Made by a program: the position numbers and the translations under genes. The notes below the pieces were generated by a model. That model was given only the letters and a program-made list of their open reading frames with translations, was not told where the DNA came from and ran no database searches. From the NCBI GenBank assembly GCA_905142475.1, contig LR990730.1:1-64000 (forward strand): 64,000 bases of DNA. Reading direction: 5' to 3'. Each line of letters begins with the position of its first letter. The stretch's first letter is position 1. Positions 1-11,133 of the stretch are shown piece after piece. This DNA comes from Xanthomonas hydrangeae. Its GTDB lineage: Bacteria; Pseudomonadota; Gammaproteobacteria; Xanthomonadales; Xanthomonadaceae.

Positions 1-1329
1 ATGGATGCTTGGCCCCGCTGTCTGGAACGTCTCGAAGCCGAATTCCCGCCCGAAGACGTCCACACCTGGTTGAAACCCCTGCAAGCCGAAGACCGCGGCG
101 ACAGCATCGTGCTGTACGCGCCGAATGCCTTCATCGTCGACCAGGTCCGCGAACGTTATCTGCCGCGGATCCGCGAACTGGTGGCGTACTTCGTCGGCAA
201 TGGCGAGGTGGCGCTGGCAGTCGGCTCGCGTCCCCGTGCGCCAGACCCGTTGCCGGCACCGATGGCCGCGCCCAGCGCGCCGGCCGCCGCGCCGATCGTG
301 CCGTTTGCCGGCAACCTGGATTCGCACTACACCTTCGCCAATTTCGTGGAAGGCCGCAGCAACCAGCTGGGGCTGGCGGCCGCCATCCAGGCCGCGCAGA
401 AACCCGGCGACCGTGCGCACAACCCGCTGCTGCTGTACGGCAGCACCGGCCTGGGCAAGACCCACCTGATGTTCGCCGCCGGCAATGCGCTACGCCAGGC
501 CAATCCGGCCGCCAAGGTGATGTATCTGCGCTCGGAACAGTTCTTCAGCGCGATGATCCGGGCGCTGCAGGACAAGGCGATGGACCAGTTCAAGCGCCAG
601 TTCCAGCAGATCGATGCGCTGTTGATCGACGACATCCAGTTCTTCGCCGGCAAGGACCGCACGCAGGAAGAGTTCTTCCACACCTTCAACGCGCTGTTCG
701 ATGGCCGCCAGCAGATCATCCTGACCTGCGACCGCTACCCGCGCGAAGTCGAGGGCCTTGAGCCGCGGCTGAAGTCGCGCCTGGCCTGGGGCCTGTCGGT
801 GGCGATCGATCCACCGGATTTCGAAACCCGCGCGGCCATCGTGCTGGCCAAGGCGCGCGAGCGCGGCGCCGACATTCCGGACGACGTGGCGTTTTTGATC
901 GCCAAGAAGATGCGCTCCAACGTGCGCGATCTGGAAGGCGCGCTCAACACGCTGGTGGCCCGCGCCAACTTCACCGGCCGCTCGATCACCGTGGAATTCG
1001 CCCAGGAGACGCTGCGCGACCTGTTGCGCGCCCAGCAGCAGGCGATCGGCATCCCCAACATCCAGAAGACCGTGGCGGACTACTACGGCCTGCAGATGAA
1101 GGATCTGCTCTCCAAGCGGCGCACCCGCTCGCTGGCGCGTCCGCGCCAGGTGGCGATGGCGCTGGCCAAGGAGCTGACCGAACACAGCCTGCCGGAGATC
1201 GGCGACGCCTTTGCCGGCCGCGACCACACCACTGTGCTGCATGCCTGCCGGCAGATCCGCACGTTGATGGAGGCCGACGGCAAGCTGCGCGAGGACTGGG
1301 AAAAGCTGATTCGCAAGCTCAGCGAGTGA
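1..1329 (+). CDS. dnaA: Chromosomal replication initiator DnaA
   Basis: AAA+ ATPase that binds DnaA boxes and melts the origin. The 442 residues show the four-domain layout: an N-terminal domain I (about 1-78), a Pro/Ala-rich linker (about 79-105), and the ATPase core with Walker A GSTGLGKT at residues 147-154 and Walker B LLIDDI at 207-212. Domain IV carries the DNA-binding signature [10 protein letters not shown] at 407-416. The window opens exactly on its ATG, the usual numbering convention for circular chromosomes, so its promoter is not visible. DnaA boxes lie directly downstream. Identification is secure. Confidence 0.98.
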   Translation: MDAWPRCLERLEAEFPPEDVHTWLKPLQAEDRGDSIVLYAPNAFIVDQVRERYLPRIRELVAYFVGNGEVALAVGSRPRAPDPLPAPMAAPSAPAAAPIVPFAGNLDSHYTFANFVEGRSNQLGLAAAIQAAQKPGDRAHNPLLLYGSTGLGKTHLMFAAGNALRQANPAAKVMYLRSEQFFSAMIRALQDKAMDQFKRQFQQIDALLIDDIQFFAGKDRTQEEFFHTFNALFDGRQQIILTCDRYPREVEGLEPRLKSRLAWGLSVAIDPPDFETRAAIVLAKARERGADIPDDVAFLIAKKMRSNVRDLEGALNTLVARANFTGRSITVEFAQETLRDLLRAQQQAIGIPNIQKTVADYYGLQMKDLLSKRRTRSLARPRQVAMALAKELTEHSLPEIGDAFAGRDHTTVLHACRQIRTLMEADGKLREDWEKLIRKLSE

Positions 1330-1606
1330 GTCGTTGCGGCCCTTGACGGCCCGCTTGGAGAAAAGCGTGGAAACGTTGGGGTCAAATGCGGGAGAATCTG
1401 TGGATAACGTTGCGTCGCGGTTCGAGCGAAAAACTATCCACAGGTTTTACCGCTAGACCAGGACTACTAGTCCAACGACTTTCAGGCGCTGAAATGTCTT
1501 TGGAAACAAATAGTTATGGTGGTTATCCGCTGAAAACGGCCCTACCATCACCACCAAGATTTTGATTTATTCCATTATCTTTTAAAGCATAGGGGCACGG
1601 AACCAC
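1330..1606. other. Candidate oriC, left part (dnaA-dnaN spacer)
   Basis: This spacer holds a perfect DnaA box on the minus strand (TGTGGATAA at 1399-1407) and a one-mismatch box CTATCCACA at 1434-1442. An AT-rich stretch at about 1555-1590 could be the unwinding element. Such content between dnaA and dnaN is typical of a bacterial origin. The region 1399-1573 has a diverged inverted copy at 3142-3316 on the other side of dnaN. The dnaN promoter must also lie here; I see no clear -35/-10 pair. Origin function is inferred, not shown. Confidence 0.7.
1499..1573 (+). repeat. Left copy of inverted repeat flanking dnaN
   Basis: This 75-bp segment aligns without gaps to the reverse complement of 3142-3216. 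By hand count 56 of 75 positions match, including a perfect 17-bp core (GGCCCTACCATCACCAC at 1538-1554 against 3161-3177). The DnaA boxes are mirrored too: the outer box lies 100 bp from the repeat edge on both sides. Confidence 0.85.
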
Positions 1607-2707
1607 ATGCGTTTTACACTGCAGCGCGAAGCCTTCCTCAAACCGTTGGCCCAAGTGGTCAATGTGGTCGAACGCCGTCAAACCCTGCCTGTTCTGGCCA
1701 ACCTGCTGGTGCAGGTCAAGGACGGACAGGTCTCGTTGACCGGCACGGACCTGGAAGTGGAAATGATCTCGCGCACGATGGTGGAAGACGCGCAGGACGG
1801 CGAAACCACCATCCCGGCCCGCAAGTTGTTCGACATCCTGCGCGCCCTGCCCGACGGCAGCCGCGTCACCATCTCGCAGACCGGCGACAAGGTCACCGTG
1901 CAGGCAGGACGTAGCCGCTTCACGCTGGCTACGCTGCCTGCCAATGACTTCCCGTCGGTGGATGAAGTCGAGGCCACCGAGCGTGTGGTGGTGCCAGAGG
2001 CGGGGCTGAAAGAACTGATCGAACGTACCGCGTTCGCCATGGCCCAGCAGGACGTACGCTATTACCTCAACGGCCTGCTGTTCGATCTGCGCGACGGCCT
2101 GCTGCGCTGTGTGGCCACCGATGGCCACCGTCTGGCGCTGTGCGAAATGGAGCTGGAGAAGGCCGGCGGCGCCAAGCGCCAGATCATCGTGCCGCGCAAG
2201 GGCGTGACCGAATTGCTGCGCTTGCTGGAAGCGGCGGACCGCGAAGTCGAGCTGGAAGTCGGTCGCAGCCATATCCGCGTCAAGCGCGGCGATGTGACCT
2301 TCACCTCCAAGCTGATCGATGGCCGCTTTCCGGATTACGAGGCAGTGATCCCGATTGGGGCCGACCGTGAGGTCAAGGTTGACCGTGAAGCGTTGCGTGC
2401 CTCGCTGCAGCGTGCTGCGATTCTGTCGAACGAGAAGTACCGCGGCGTGCGCGTGGAAGTCTCTCCCGGTCAGCTCAAGATCAGCGCGCACAACCCGGAG
2501 CAGGAAGAAGCGCAGGAAGAGATCGAGGCCGATACCAAGGTCGACGATCTGGCAATTGGCTTCAACGTCAATTACCTGCTCGATGCTCTTTCCGCGTTGC
2601 GCGACGAGCATGTGGTGATCCAGCTGCGCGATGCGAACTCGTCTGCGTTGGTGCGCGAAGCCAGCAGCGAGAAGTCGCGTCATGTGGTGATGCCGCTGCG
2701 TCTTTGA
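1607..2707 (+). CDS. dnaN: DNA polymerase III beta sliding clamp
   Basis: Ring-shaped processivity clamp that tethers the replicative polymerase and other clamp-binding proteins to DNA. The 366 residues match the family length of three repeated clamp domains (about 120 residues each), and the protein ends in the expected hydrophobic tail VVMPLRL. The ATG at 1607 follows an AGGGG-type ribosome site at a normal distance. It lies in the classic dnaA-dnaN-recF-gyrB order, but unlike in compact operons a 724-bp spacer separates it from recF, and a strong hairpin follows its stop. It is probably transcribed apart from recF. Confidence 0.98.
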   Translation: MRFTLQREAFLKPLAQVVNVVERRQTLPVLANLLVQVKDGQVSLTGTDLEVEMISRTMVEDAQDGETTIPARKLFDILRALPDGSRVTISQTGDKVTVQAGRSRFTLATLPANDFPSVDEVEATERVVVPEAGLKELIERTAFAMAQQDVRYYLNGLLFDLRDGLLRCVATDGHRLALCEMELEKAGGAKRQIIVPRKGVTELLRLLEAADREVELEVGRSHIRVKRGDVTFTSKLIDGRFPDYEAVIPIGADREVKVDREALRASLQRAAILSNEKYRGVRVEVSPGQLKISAHNPEQEEAQEEIEADTKVDDLAIGFNVNYLLDALSALRDEHVVIQLRDANSSALVREASSEKSRHVVMPLRL

Positions 2708-2713
2708 CATTGA

Positions 2714-2727
2714 GTTCCACGTGGAAC
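2714..2727. promoter_or_regulatory. parS: parS site (ParB binding palindrome) 1
   Basis: Perfect 14-bp palindrome GTTCCACGTGGAAC, 7 bp after the dnaN stop. It matches the parS core known from Pseudomonas and relatives, where ParB loads near the origin for chromosome segregation. Two more perfect copies lie within the next 1.8 kb. Confidence 0.88.
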
Positions 2728-2731
2728 ACGA

Positions 2732-2754
2732 AAAGCCCGGCATTGCCGGGCTTT
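2732..2754 (+). terminator. Intrinsic terminator after dnaN
   Basis: Hairpin with a perfect 10-bp stem AAAGCCCGGC / GCCGGGCTTT and a 3-nt loop, followed by a short T-rich run, 25 bp past the dnaN stop. Confidence 0.8.
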
Positions 2755-3141
2755 CTTGTTTGTGGGGCAGCAAGCCTGAAGCCGGTGCTGGATCGGACTA
2801 TCGAAAACAAAGGGGTCCTGATCTGCAGTGAGTCCCGTCTCATTGCCGAGTCACAGTTGGGCGCCTGTTCGATGTCGGTGGTGCACCGCATTCTGAAGTG
2901 AGGCTGCCAATGGTGGCGGTCAGGTCGTGCTTACGGAGTTAGTGCACGGCCTGCAACAGCGCGCCGTCGGCCAATCGCGGTGAGAACAAAATGACATGCG
3001 CGCACAAGTATGAACAAATTCACTTCCGAGAGGCCAGGAACATCGGCGGCTGAGGCGAACCGGTGTCTTCCTTTCTCCGATGTCGTGGGCATTTCACGTG
3101 CGTTTTTTACTTATGCACATCTAGCTTTGCTTTTAAATCTA

Positions 3142-3216
3142 GAAATAACTTAAGAGCTTAGTGGTGATGGTAGGGCCAGATTTCGCCGAAAACTACCTTA
3201 AGTCTCTGTTTCAAAA
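3142..3216 (-). repeat. Right copy of inverted repeat flanking dnaN
   Basis: Reverse-complement partner of 1499-1573, with a perfect 17-bp core at 3161-3177. Beyond the ungapped 75 bp the similarity seems to continue into the AT-rich part (to about 3125) with small gaps. Confidence 0.85.
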
Positions 3217-3330
3217 GTATTTTTATGCCTCGAAACCCTGTGGTTTCAGTCCTGTTTACCGGTCTGTAACCTGTGGATAAGCAAAAGGGCGCTCAAGAGT
3301 GCCAAACTTATCCACACGTTATCCCCTGCC
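3217..3330. other. DnaA-box cluster upstream of recF (candidate oriC, right part)
   Basis: Two perfect DnaA boxes: TGTGGATAA at 3272-3280 and TTATCCACA at 3308-3316. Read on the minus strand, their order, orientation and spacing (36 bp between box starts, against 35 bp on the left) mirror the boxes at 1399-1442, and the sequence CAGGACT between box and repeat is also shared. Together with the left part this could form a bipartite origin around dnaN; this is inferred from sequence only. Confidence 0.65.
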
Positions 3331-3431
3331 TGTCCTTGCCCGGCTTTCACAGGCGTTCGCACGGAATCGGCAGCGATCACGTATCCTGCGCCCCGACCGG
3401 TACGCCGGATTAGCTCAGAGCAAACCGATCG

Positions 3432-4538
3432 ATGCACGTTGTGCGGTTGTCCATCCATCGACTTCGTCGTTTCCAGACCGTCGAGCTTCATCCCGCCATT
3501 TCCTTGAACTTGTTCACCGGCGATAATGGCGCCGGCAAGACCAGCGTGCTCGAGGCGCTGCATCTGATGGCCTATGGCCGCAGTTTCCGTGGGCGGGTGC
3601 GCGATGGGCTGATCCAGCAAGGCGCCGACGATCTGGAAGTGTTCGTGGAATGGCGCGAGCGCAGCGGCGAAACCGGCGAACGCTCGCGTCGCGCAGGTCT
3701 GCGCCATAGCGGCCAGGAATGGACCGGCCGGCTGGATGGGGAAGATGTCGCGCAGTTGGGATCGTTATGTGCCGCGCTGGCGGTGGTGACGTTCGAGCCG
3801 GGCAGCCATGTCTTGATCAGCGGCGGTGGCGAACCGCGGCGACGCTTCCTCGATTGGGGCTTGTTCCACGTGGAACCTGACTTCCTGGCACTATGGCGGC
3901 GTTATGCACGTGCGCTCAAGCAGCGCAACGCCTTACTCAAGCAGGGCGCGCAGCCGCGGATGCTCGATGCCTGGGATCACGAGCTCGCCGAATCCGGTGA
4001 AACCCTGACTTCCCGGCGGCTGCGCTACCTGGATCGCTTGCAGGAACGGCTGATTCCCGTTGCAACCGCGATCGCCCCCTCGCTAGGACTGTCTGCGCTG
4101 ACGTTCGCGCCGGGGTGGAAGCGCCATGAGGTCTCGCTCGCCGATGCGTTGCTGTTGGCACGGGAACGCGACCGCCAGAATGGGTACACCTCGCAGGGAC
4201 CGCACCGCGCCGACTGGACGCCTGCATTCGACGCGCTGCCGGGAAAGGATGCGCTCTCGCGTGGCCAGGCCAAGCTGACTGCCCTCGCCTGTCTGTTGGC
4301 GCAGGCGGAAGATTTCGCCCACGAACGGGGCGAATGGCCGGTGATTGCATTGGACGATCTGGGTTCTGAGCTGGATCGACACCACCAGGCGCGCGTCTTG
4401 CAGCGGCTAGCCTCTGCGCCTGCGCAGGTACTCATCACCGCGACCGAAGTGCCGCCGGGGCTTGCCGACGCAGGCGAATTGCTGCATCGGTTCCACGTGG
4501 AACACGGTCAGATCGCTGTTCAAGGCGCGTCGGAGTAG
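3432..4538 (+). CDS. recF: DNA replication and repair protein RecF
   Basis: SMC-like ATPase that helps load RecA at gapped DNA in the RecFOR pathway. The 368 residues show Walker A GDNGAGKT at residues 30-37, an ABC-type signature LSRGQAKL near 275 and a Walker B-type segment [11 protein letters not shown] near 304-314. The start [14 protein letters not shown] fits the family N-terminus. Two perfect parS palindromes lie inside the coding sequence (3863-3876 and 4490-4503), so ParB would bind within this gene. gyrB follows after 114 bp with its own promoter-like sequence. Confidence 0.97.
   Translation: MHVVRLSIHRLRRFQTVELHPAISLNLFTGDNGAGKTSVLEALHLMAYGRSFRGRVRDGLIQQGADDLEVFVEWRERSGETGERSRRAGLRHSGQEWTGRLDGEDVAQLGSLCAALAVVTFEPGSHVLISGGGEPRRRFLDWGLFHVEPDFLALWRRYARALKQRNALLKQGAQPRMLDAWDHELAESGETLTSRRLRYLDRLQERLIPVATAIAPSLGLSALTFAPGWKRHEVSLADALLLARERDRQNGYTSQGPHRADWTPAFDALPGKDALSRGQAKLTALACLLAQAEDFAHERGEWPVIALDDLGSELDRHHQARVLQRLASAPAQVLITATEVPPGLADAGELLHRFHVEHGQIAVQGASE
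3863..3876. promoter_or_regulatory. parS: parS site 2, inside recF
   Basis: Perfect GTTCCACGTGGAAC palindrome preceded by T and followed by C, inside the recF coding region. It is identical in its 14-bp core to the sites at 2714 and 4490. Confidence 0.88.
4490..4503. promoter_or_regulatory. parS: parS site 3, 3' end of recF
   Basis: Perfect GTTCCACGTGGAAC palindrome close to the recF stop codon, the third copy within 1.8 kb. Confidence 0.88.
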
Positions 4539-4563
4539 GCAACCACGGCACACGCGGGCCGAC

Positions 4564-7097
<2,534 letters not shown>

Positions 7098-7172
7098 GCC
7101 TTCCGTCGTACGCGCGCGCGTCGCCTTGGCGATGCGCGCGCGGGCGCGGGCGCGGTTTTTCGCAGGACGACG

Positions 7173-8009
7173 ATGAGCGCAGATTTTCCAACGACCCCGG
7201 CTCCGGCCTCCGCTGCCGGCAAGTCCCGGTTGTTTCCCGCACTGCTCGGCTTCTGGATCGACGTGTTGATCGCCACCGGCCTGCTGCTGACGCTCAGCGT
7301 GGCCGGCTTTGCGCTGTGGGGAGCGGTACGCGGCTTCAGCCATGTGCAGGCGGCCAAAGCGCAGGGCCTGACGCCCTCCCCTGCGCAGATCATGGCCGCG
7401 ATCGGTCAACCCGGGGTACTGGTGCAGTTGCTCACTGCACTGGTCAGCACCGCAACGCCGGCCGTGCTGCTGTACTACTGGCGTCGCCGGGCCACCGCCG
7501 GCGAACAGGCCGCCTCGCGTGCCGCCACGCGGCGTGCCTCGACCTGGGGCTGGACCGGCCTGATCGCCGTCTCGGTATTCGTGCTGAGCAATCTGGTCAG
7601 CGTCGCGGCATCGGCGCTGGGCATCAAACCGGTGCCGACCAACCTGCCGCTGATGGAAGAAGCGATCAAACAATGGCCGCTGGCACTGGTGGTGTTCGCC
7701 GTGGTCATCGCCCCGGCGTACGAGGAATTGCTGTTCCGGCGCGTGCTGTTCGGCCGCCTGCTGGCCGCCGGTCGCCCGTGGCTGGGCATTGCCCTGAGCA
7801 GCGCGATCTTCGCGCTGGTGCATGAAGTGCCCGGCATCAGCGGCAACGGCCCGGCCGCCATCGCCCAGTTGTGGCTGATCTACGGCAGCATGGGTGCGGC
7901 ATTCGCATGGCTGTATTGGCGCACCGGAACCCTGTGGGCACCCATCGCCGCGCACGGCATCAACAACGCCACGGCCCTGGCCGCGCTGTACTTTTTCGGG
8001 GTCGGCTGA
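7173..8009 (+). CDS. CPBP-family intramembrane metalloprotease
   Basis: Membrane protein of 278 residues with several hydrophobic segments (about 20-50, 80-105, 125-150, 170-190, 205-270). It has the CPBP/Rce1 (ABI) signature: the glutamate pair with arginine YEELLFRR near residue 187, and a second motif FALVHE near 215. In the family these residues bind zinc inside the membrane; bacterial members are often of unknown substrate. The start ATG at 7173 follows AGGA at a good distance. It lies 75 bp after gyrB and 62 bp before an M48 protease on the same strand. The family is clear, the substrate unknown. Confidence 0.88.
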   Translation: MSADFPTTPAPASAAGKSRLFPALLGFWIDVLIATGLLLTLSVAGFALWGAVRGFSHVQAAKAQGLTPSPAQIMAAIGQPGVLVQLLTALVSTATPAVLLYYWRRRATAGEQAASRAATRRASTWGWTGLIAVSVFVLSNLVSVAASALGIKPVPTNLPLMEEAIKQWPLALVVFAVVIAPAYEELLFRRVLFGRLLAAGRPWLGIALSSAIFALVHEVPGISGNGPAAIAQLWLIYGSMGAAFAWLYWRTGTLWAPIAAHGINNATALAALYFFGVG

Positions 8010-8071
8010 CCCGTTTGACGAAAAGTTAAGACGAGCCTGCCAAAATGCCCCCAGGGTTCCAGGGGGATTGA

Positions 8072-8875
8072 ATGAAAGCCAGGCTGTTGATTGTTGTTGC
8101 CGTCCTTACGTTGACGGCATGTGCCACCACAACCTCGCCGACCGGCCGCCGACAGGTGGTGGGAGGCGTCACGCAAGACCAACTCGACAAGCTTGGCGCG
8201 GAGTCGTTTGCGCAGACCAAGGCCAAGGAAAAGGTCAGCACCGACGGCAAGCAGAACGCCTACGTGCAGTGCGTGGTCAATGCACTGGTGGCGCAATTGC
8301 CGCCGCAATGGCGCGAAACCCGCTGGGAAACCGCGCTGTTCGTCGACGATGAAGCCAATGCGTTCGCGCTGCCCGGCGGCAAGGTCGGCGTGAACACCGG
8401 TATCTTCACCGTCGCCAAGACCCAGGATCAGCTGGCCGCCGTGCTCGGTCATGAAATCGGGCATGTGATCTCGCGCCACCATGAAGAGCGCATCACCCGC
8501 CAGCTCGGCGCGCAGACCGGCCTGGGCATCATCGGCGCACTGGCTGGCGCGGCCTACGGCGATGGCGCGGCCAGCGCGGTGAACCAGGTTGGCGGCATGA
8601 CCGCGCAGACGGTGTTCCTGCTGCCCGGCTCGCGCACCCAGGAGAGCGAGGCCGACGTGGTCGGACAACGCCTGATGGCGCAGGCCGGCTTCGACCCTGC
8701 CCAGGCGGTGACGCTGTGGCAGAACATGGCCGCCAGTGGCAACCGCCAGCCGCAATGGCTGTCCACTCACCCGGATCCGGCCAATCGCATCCGTGAACTG
8801 CAGGCCGACGTCAATCAGCTCGAACCGGTCTACAAGCAGGCGCGACAAGACGGCCGGGCGCCACGCTGTGGCTGA
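8072..8875 (+). CDS. M48-family metalloprotease, lipoprotein
   Basis: Predicted periplasmic zinc protease anchored as a lipoprotein. The N-terminus has a hydrophobic signal ending in the lipobox LTAC (Cys about residue 17). The zinc motif HEIGH lies near residue 127, with the third ligand region ESEAD near 190, as in the M48B/LoiP-YcaL type of outer-membrane quality-control proteases. Length 267 residues is normal for this type. ATG at 8072 follows GGGGG. The role in outer-membrane protein turnover is inferred from the family. Confidence 0.9.
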   Translation: MKARLLIVVAVLTLTACATTTSPTGRRQVVGGVTQDQLDKLGAESFAQTKAKEKVSTDGKQNAYVQCVVNALVAQLPPQWRETRWETALFVDDEANAFALPGGKVGVNTGIFTVAKTQDQLAAVLGHEIGHVISRHHEERITRQLGAQTGLGIIGALAGAAYGDGAASAVNQVGGMTAQTVFLLPGSRTQESEADVVGQRLMAQAGFDPAQAVTLWQNMAASGNRQPQWLSTHPDPANRIRELQADVNQLEPVYKQARQDGRAPRCG

Positions 8876-9027
8876 AACCGCCCCTCATACGTACCGAATA
8901 TCGCAACACAGCATGGAAACCGTTTTCGGGAACTGAGACTTTCTGCTAAGTTTGCCGGCTCAGATTTTTCGTACAGCTTCCATTCCGCTTTTCGTACCGC
9001 CCGACGGCGGCTCGTCCGAGGTGAATC

Positions 9028-10224
9028 ATGAAACTGCTCAAGCGCAAGCAAGCCCTGTTGTCCCTGTTCATCGCCGCATCGCTGGGTGGGGCTGTCGTCG
9101 CCGATGCGGTCGCGCAGTCGGACCGCTCGTCCGAGCGTGCCAGCCGCAAGTCCAAGAGCAGCGGCAAGGCCGAAGAGCTGTACCCGCAGTCCACCCGCGC
9201 CGCGCCGACGATCAAGCCCTCGTCCAAGCTGGGCAGCAAGTTGCAGAAGCTGATCGAAACCTTCAACAAGGGCGAGGACTACCCTGGCGTGCGCACCCAG
9301 GCCGATGAAATCCTGGCCAATTCCGCTGCCAATGAAGCCGACAAGGCGCTGGCCGCGCAGCTTGCTGCCCAGGCCGCGTACAACACCGACGACACCGCCG
9401 CTGCCAAGAAATACCTGCAGCAGGCGATCGGTCTGAATGCGCTGGACAACAACGGCCAGTTCCAGTCGATGCTGATGCTGGCGCAGTTGCAGATGCAGGA
9501 CGACCAGCAGGCCGAGGGTCTGGCCACGCTGGACAAGTACCTGGACGAGAGCAAGTCGCAGCGCCCGGAAGATCTGATCCTCAAGGGTCAGGCGCTGTAT
9601 CAGGCCGAGCGGTACAAGGAGGCGATTCCGGTGTTGAAGCAGGCCATCGCCGCCTCGCCCGAGCCGAAGGACACGTGGAACCAGTTGTTGATGGCTGCCT
9701 ACGCCGAGGCCGGCCAGACCGGCGAGGCCGTCGCGACAGCCGAGGCGATCGCCGCCAAGACGCCGAACGACAAAAAGGCCCAGCTCAATCTGGCCAGCAT
9801 GTATATGCAGGCCGACCAGATGGACAAGGCCGCAGCCGTCATGGACAAGCTGCGCGCTGCCGGGCAGTTGACCGAGGAGAAGGAGTACAAGCAGCTGTAC
9901 TCGATCTACGCCAACACCGAGAACAAGGAAAAGGACGTCATCGCTGTCATCAACGAAGGTATGCAAAAAGGCATCCTCAAGCCTGATTATCAGACATACC
10001 TCGCGTTGGCGCAGTCGTATTACTACAGCGAGGACGTGCCCAAGGCAGTCGAGAATTGGCAGAAAGCCGCACCCCTTTCCAAGGACGGCGAGACCTATCT
10101 GAATCTGGCCAAGGTGCTGCATTCGGAAGGGCGTATCCCCGAAGCCAAGCAGGCTGCCCAGCAGGCGATCGCCAAAGGCGTCAAAAAACCTGAAGACGCA
10201 AAGAAGATCATCAACCTGAAGTAA
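9028..10224 (+). CDS. Tetratricopeptide repeat protein, exported
   Basis: 398 residues with a signal peptide (residues 1-30, ending AVADAVAQ). A basic, Ser/Lys-rich segment follows, then helical repeats of TPR type from about residue 75 to the end (for example the stretches around ILKGQALYQAERYKEAIPVL and LNLAKVLHSEGRIPEAKQA). TPR proteins act as scaffolds; no catalytic motif is seen. It lies directly upstream of tonB on the same strand with a 153-bp spacer, so a link to TonB-dependent transport is possible but not shown by the sequence. The specific function is unknown. Confidence 0.85.
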   Translation: MKLLKRKQALLSLFIAASLGGAVVADAVAQSDRSSERASRKSKSSGKAEELYPQSTRAAPTIKPSSKLGSKLQKLIETFNKGEDYPGVRTQADEILANSAANEADKALAAQLAAQAAYNTDDTAAAKKYLQQAIGLNALDNNGQFQSMLMLAQLQMQDDQQAEGLATLDKYLDESKSQRPEDLILKGQALYQAERYKEAIPVLKQAIAASPEPKDTWNQLLMAAYAEAGQTGEAVATAEAIAAKTPNDKKAQLNLASMYMQADQMDKAAAVMDKLRAAGQLTEEKEYKQLYSIYANTENKEKDVIAVINEGMQKGILKPDYQTYLALAQSYYYSEDVPKAVENWQKAAPLSKDGETYLNLAKVLHSEGRIPEAKQAAQQAIAKGVKKPEDAKKIINLK

Positions 10225-10377
10225 AAAAGAAAATAAACCCCCGAAATCCCTGTGTTTTTAGTGGTTACAGGACTCGGGATTGGTATAAGCTTGGGAGTTC
10301 CTGCGGTGTCAAAGCCGTCCGAAAACCTGGGGATCATCACCGTGATCCGGGGCCCCCACTGAAAGAGCCATTGGCGC

Positions 10378-11048
10378 ATGACGGAACAACTCGTTATCCA
10401 CAGGCATGACTATGATGCCGGGAACCAGGGTCTGAGCTGGGCCCGCATTATCGGCATCGCGTTTGTAATTGCTTTGCACCTCACTGCACTGATGATGTTG
10501 CTGATCCCTGCAGTGGCGCCGAAGGCTCCGGCTGAGAAGGAGCGCACCACCATGGTCACCTTGGTGGATGCACCGCCTCCTCCCCGCCGCCGCCGCCGCC
10601 GCCGCCGCCGGAAGACAAGCCGCCGCCGCCGGTCAAGAATCTGTCGCCGCCGAAGCCGTCACCGGTTCCGCCGCCGCCGGAAGCTCCGGTAGTCGACGTT
10701 CCCGAACCCCGTCCCAGCGATATCGTCACGCCGCCGAGTCCACCGTCTCCGCCGCAACCGCCGAATGACATCGGCGCCAGTGTCGATATCTCGTCCAAGA
10801 ACATGAACCCGCCGAAGTATCCGCCGGCTGCATTCCGTGCCGGTGTACAAGGTGAGGTCATCCTGATCGTGGATGTGGATGCAAGCGGCAACGTGACCAA
10901 TGTGTCGGTCGAAAAGTCCAGCCGCAACCGCGACCTTGACCGTGCCGCGATGGACGCAGCACGCAAGTGGAAGTTCAATGCTTCCACTGTCAACGGGCAG
11001 AAAGCCGCCGGACGTGTCCGCGTCCCGGTCAACTTTGCTCTGAACTGA
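10378..11048 (+). pseudogene. tonB: TonB energy transducer, frameshifted in this sequence
   Basis: TonB couples the ExbBD proton motor to outer-membrane receptors. The first frame (from 10378) has the cytoplasmic tail, a membrane anchor (about residues 22-44) and VDAPPPP, then turns into an Arg-rich nonsense run. The other frame, entered at 10584 in a run of nine CCG units (10584-10610), restores a Pro-rich linker (PPEDKPPPPVKNLSPPKPSP) and then the C-terminal TonB domain with YPPAAFRAGVQGEV and the end VPVNFALN. One extra C in the C-run at 10582-10585 would give an intact protein of 223 residues. Either tract slippage, an assembly error or true inactivation explains this. exbB and two exbD genes follow intact. 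Confidence 0.85.
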
Positions 11049-11133
11049 TCCCACGGGCCGGCCACGGTCGGCCCAGGATCCTGTCTTCCTTTCGCTCCAC
11101 CCTTCATCACCACACACAACAAAGGTAAGCGTC

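Larger units (their letters stand above)
2755..3431. other. Long dnaN-recF spacer without a gene
   Basis: I find no convincing coding sequence here. The left half (2755-3100) shows no recognised element. The right half is AT-rich and carries the second origin-like copy with its DnaA boxes. The recF promoter must lie near the right end, but no clear promoter hexamers were identified. Confidence 0.6.

Noticed and set aside
3404..3420. tRNA-like sequence GCCGGATTAGCTCAGAG before recF
   Set aside because: It resembles the 5' end and D-arm of a tRNA, but no anticodon arm, T-arm or acceptor pairing follows, and the recF start lies 12 bp downstream.
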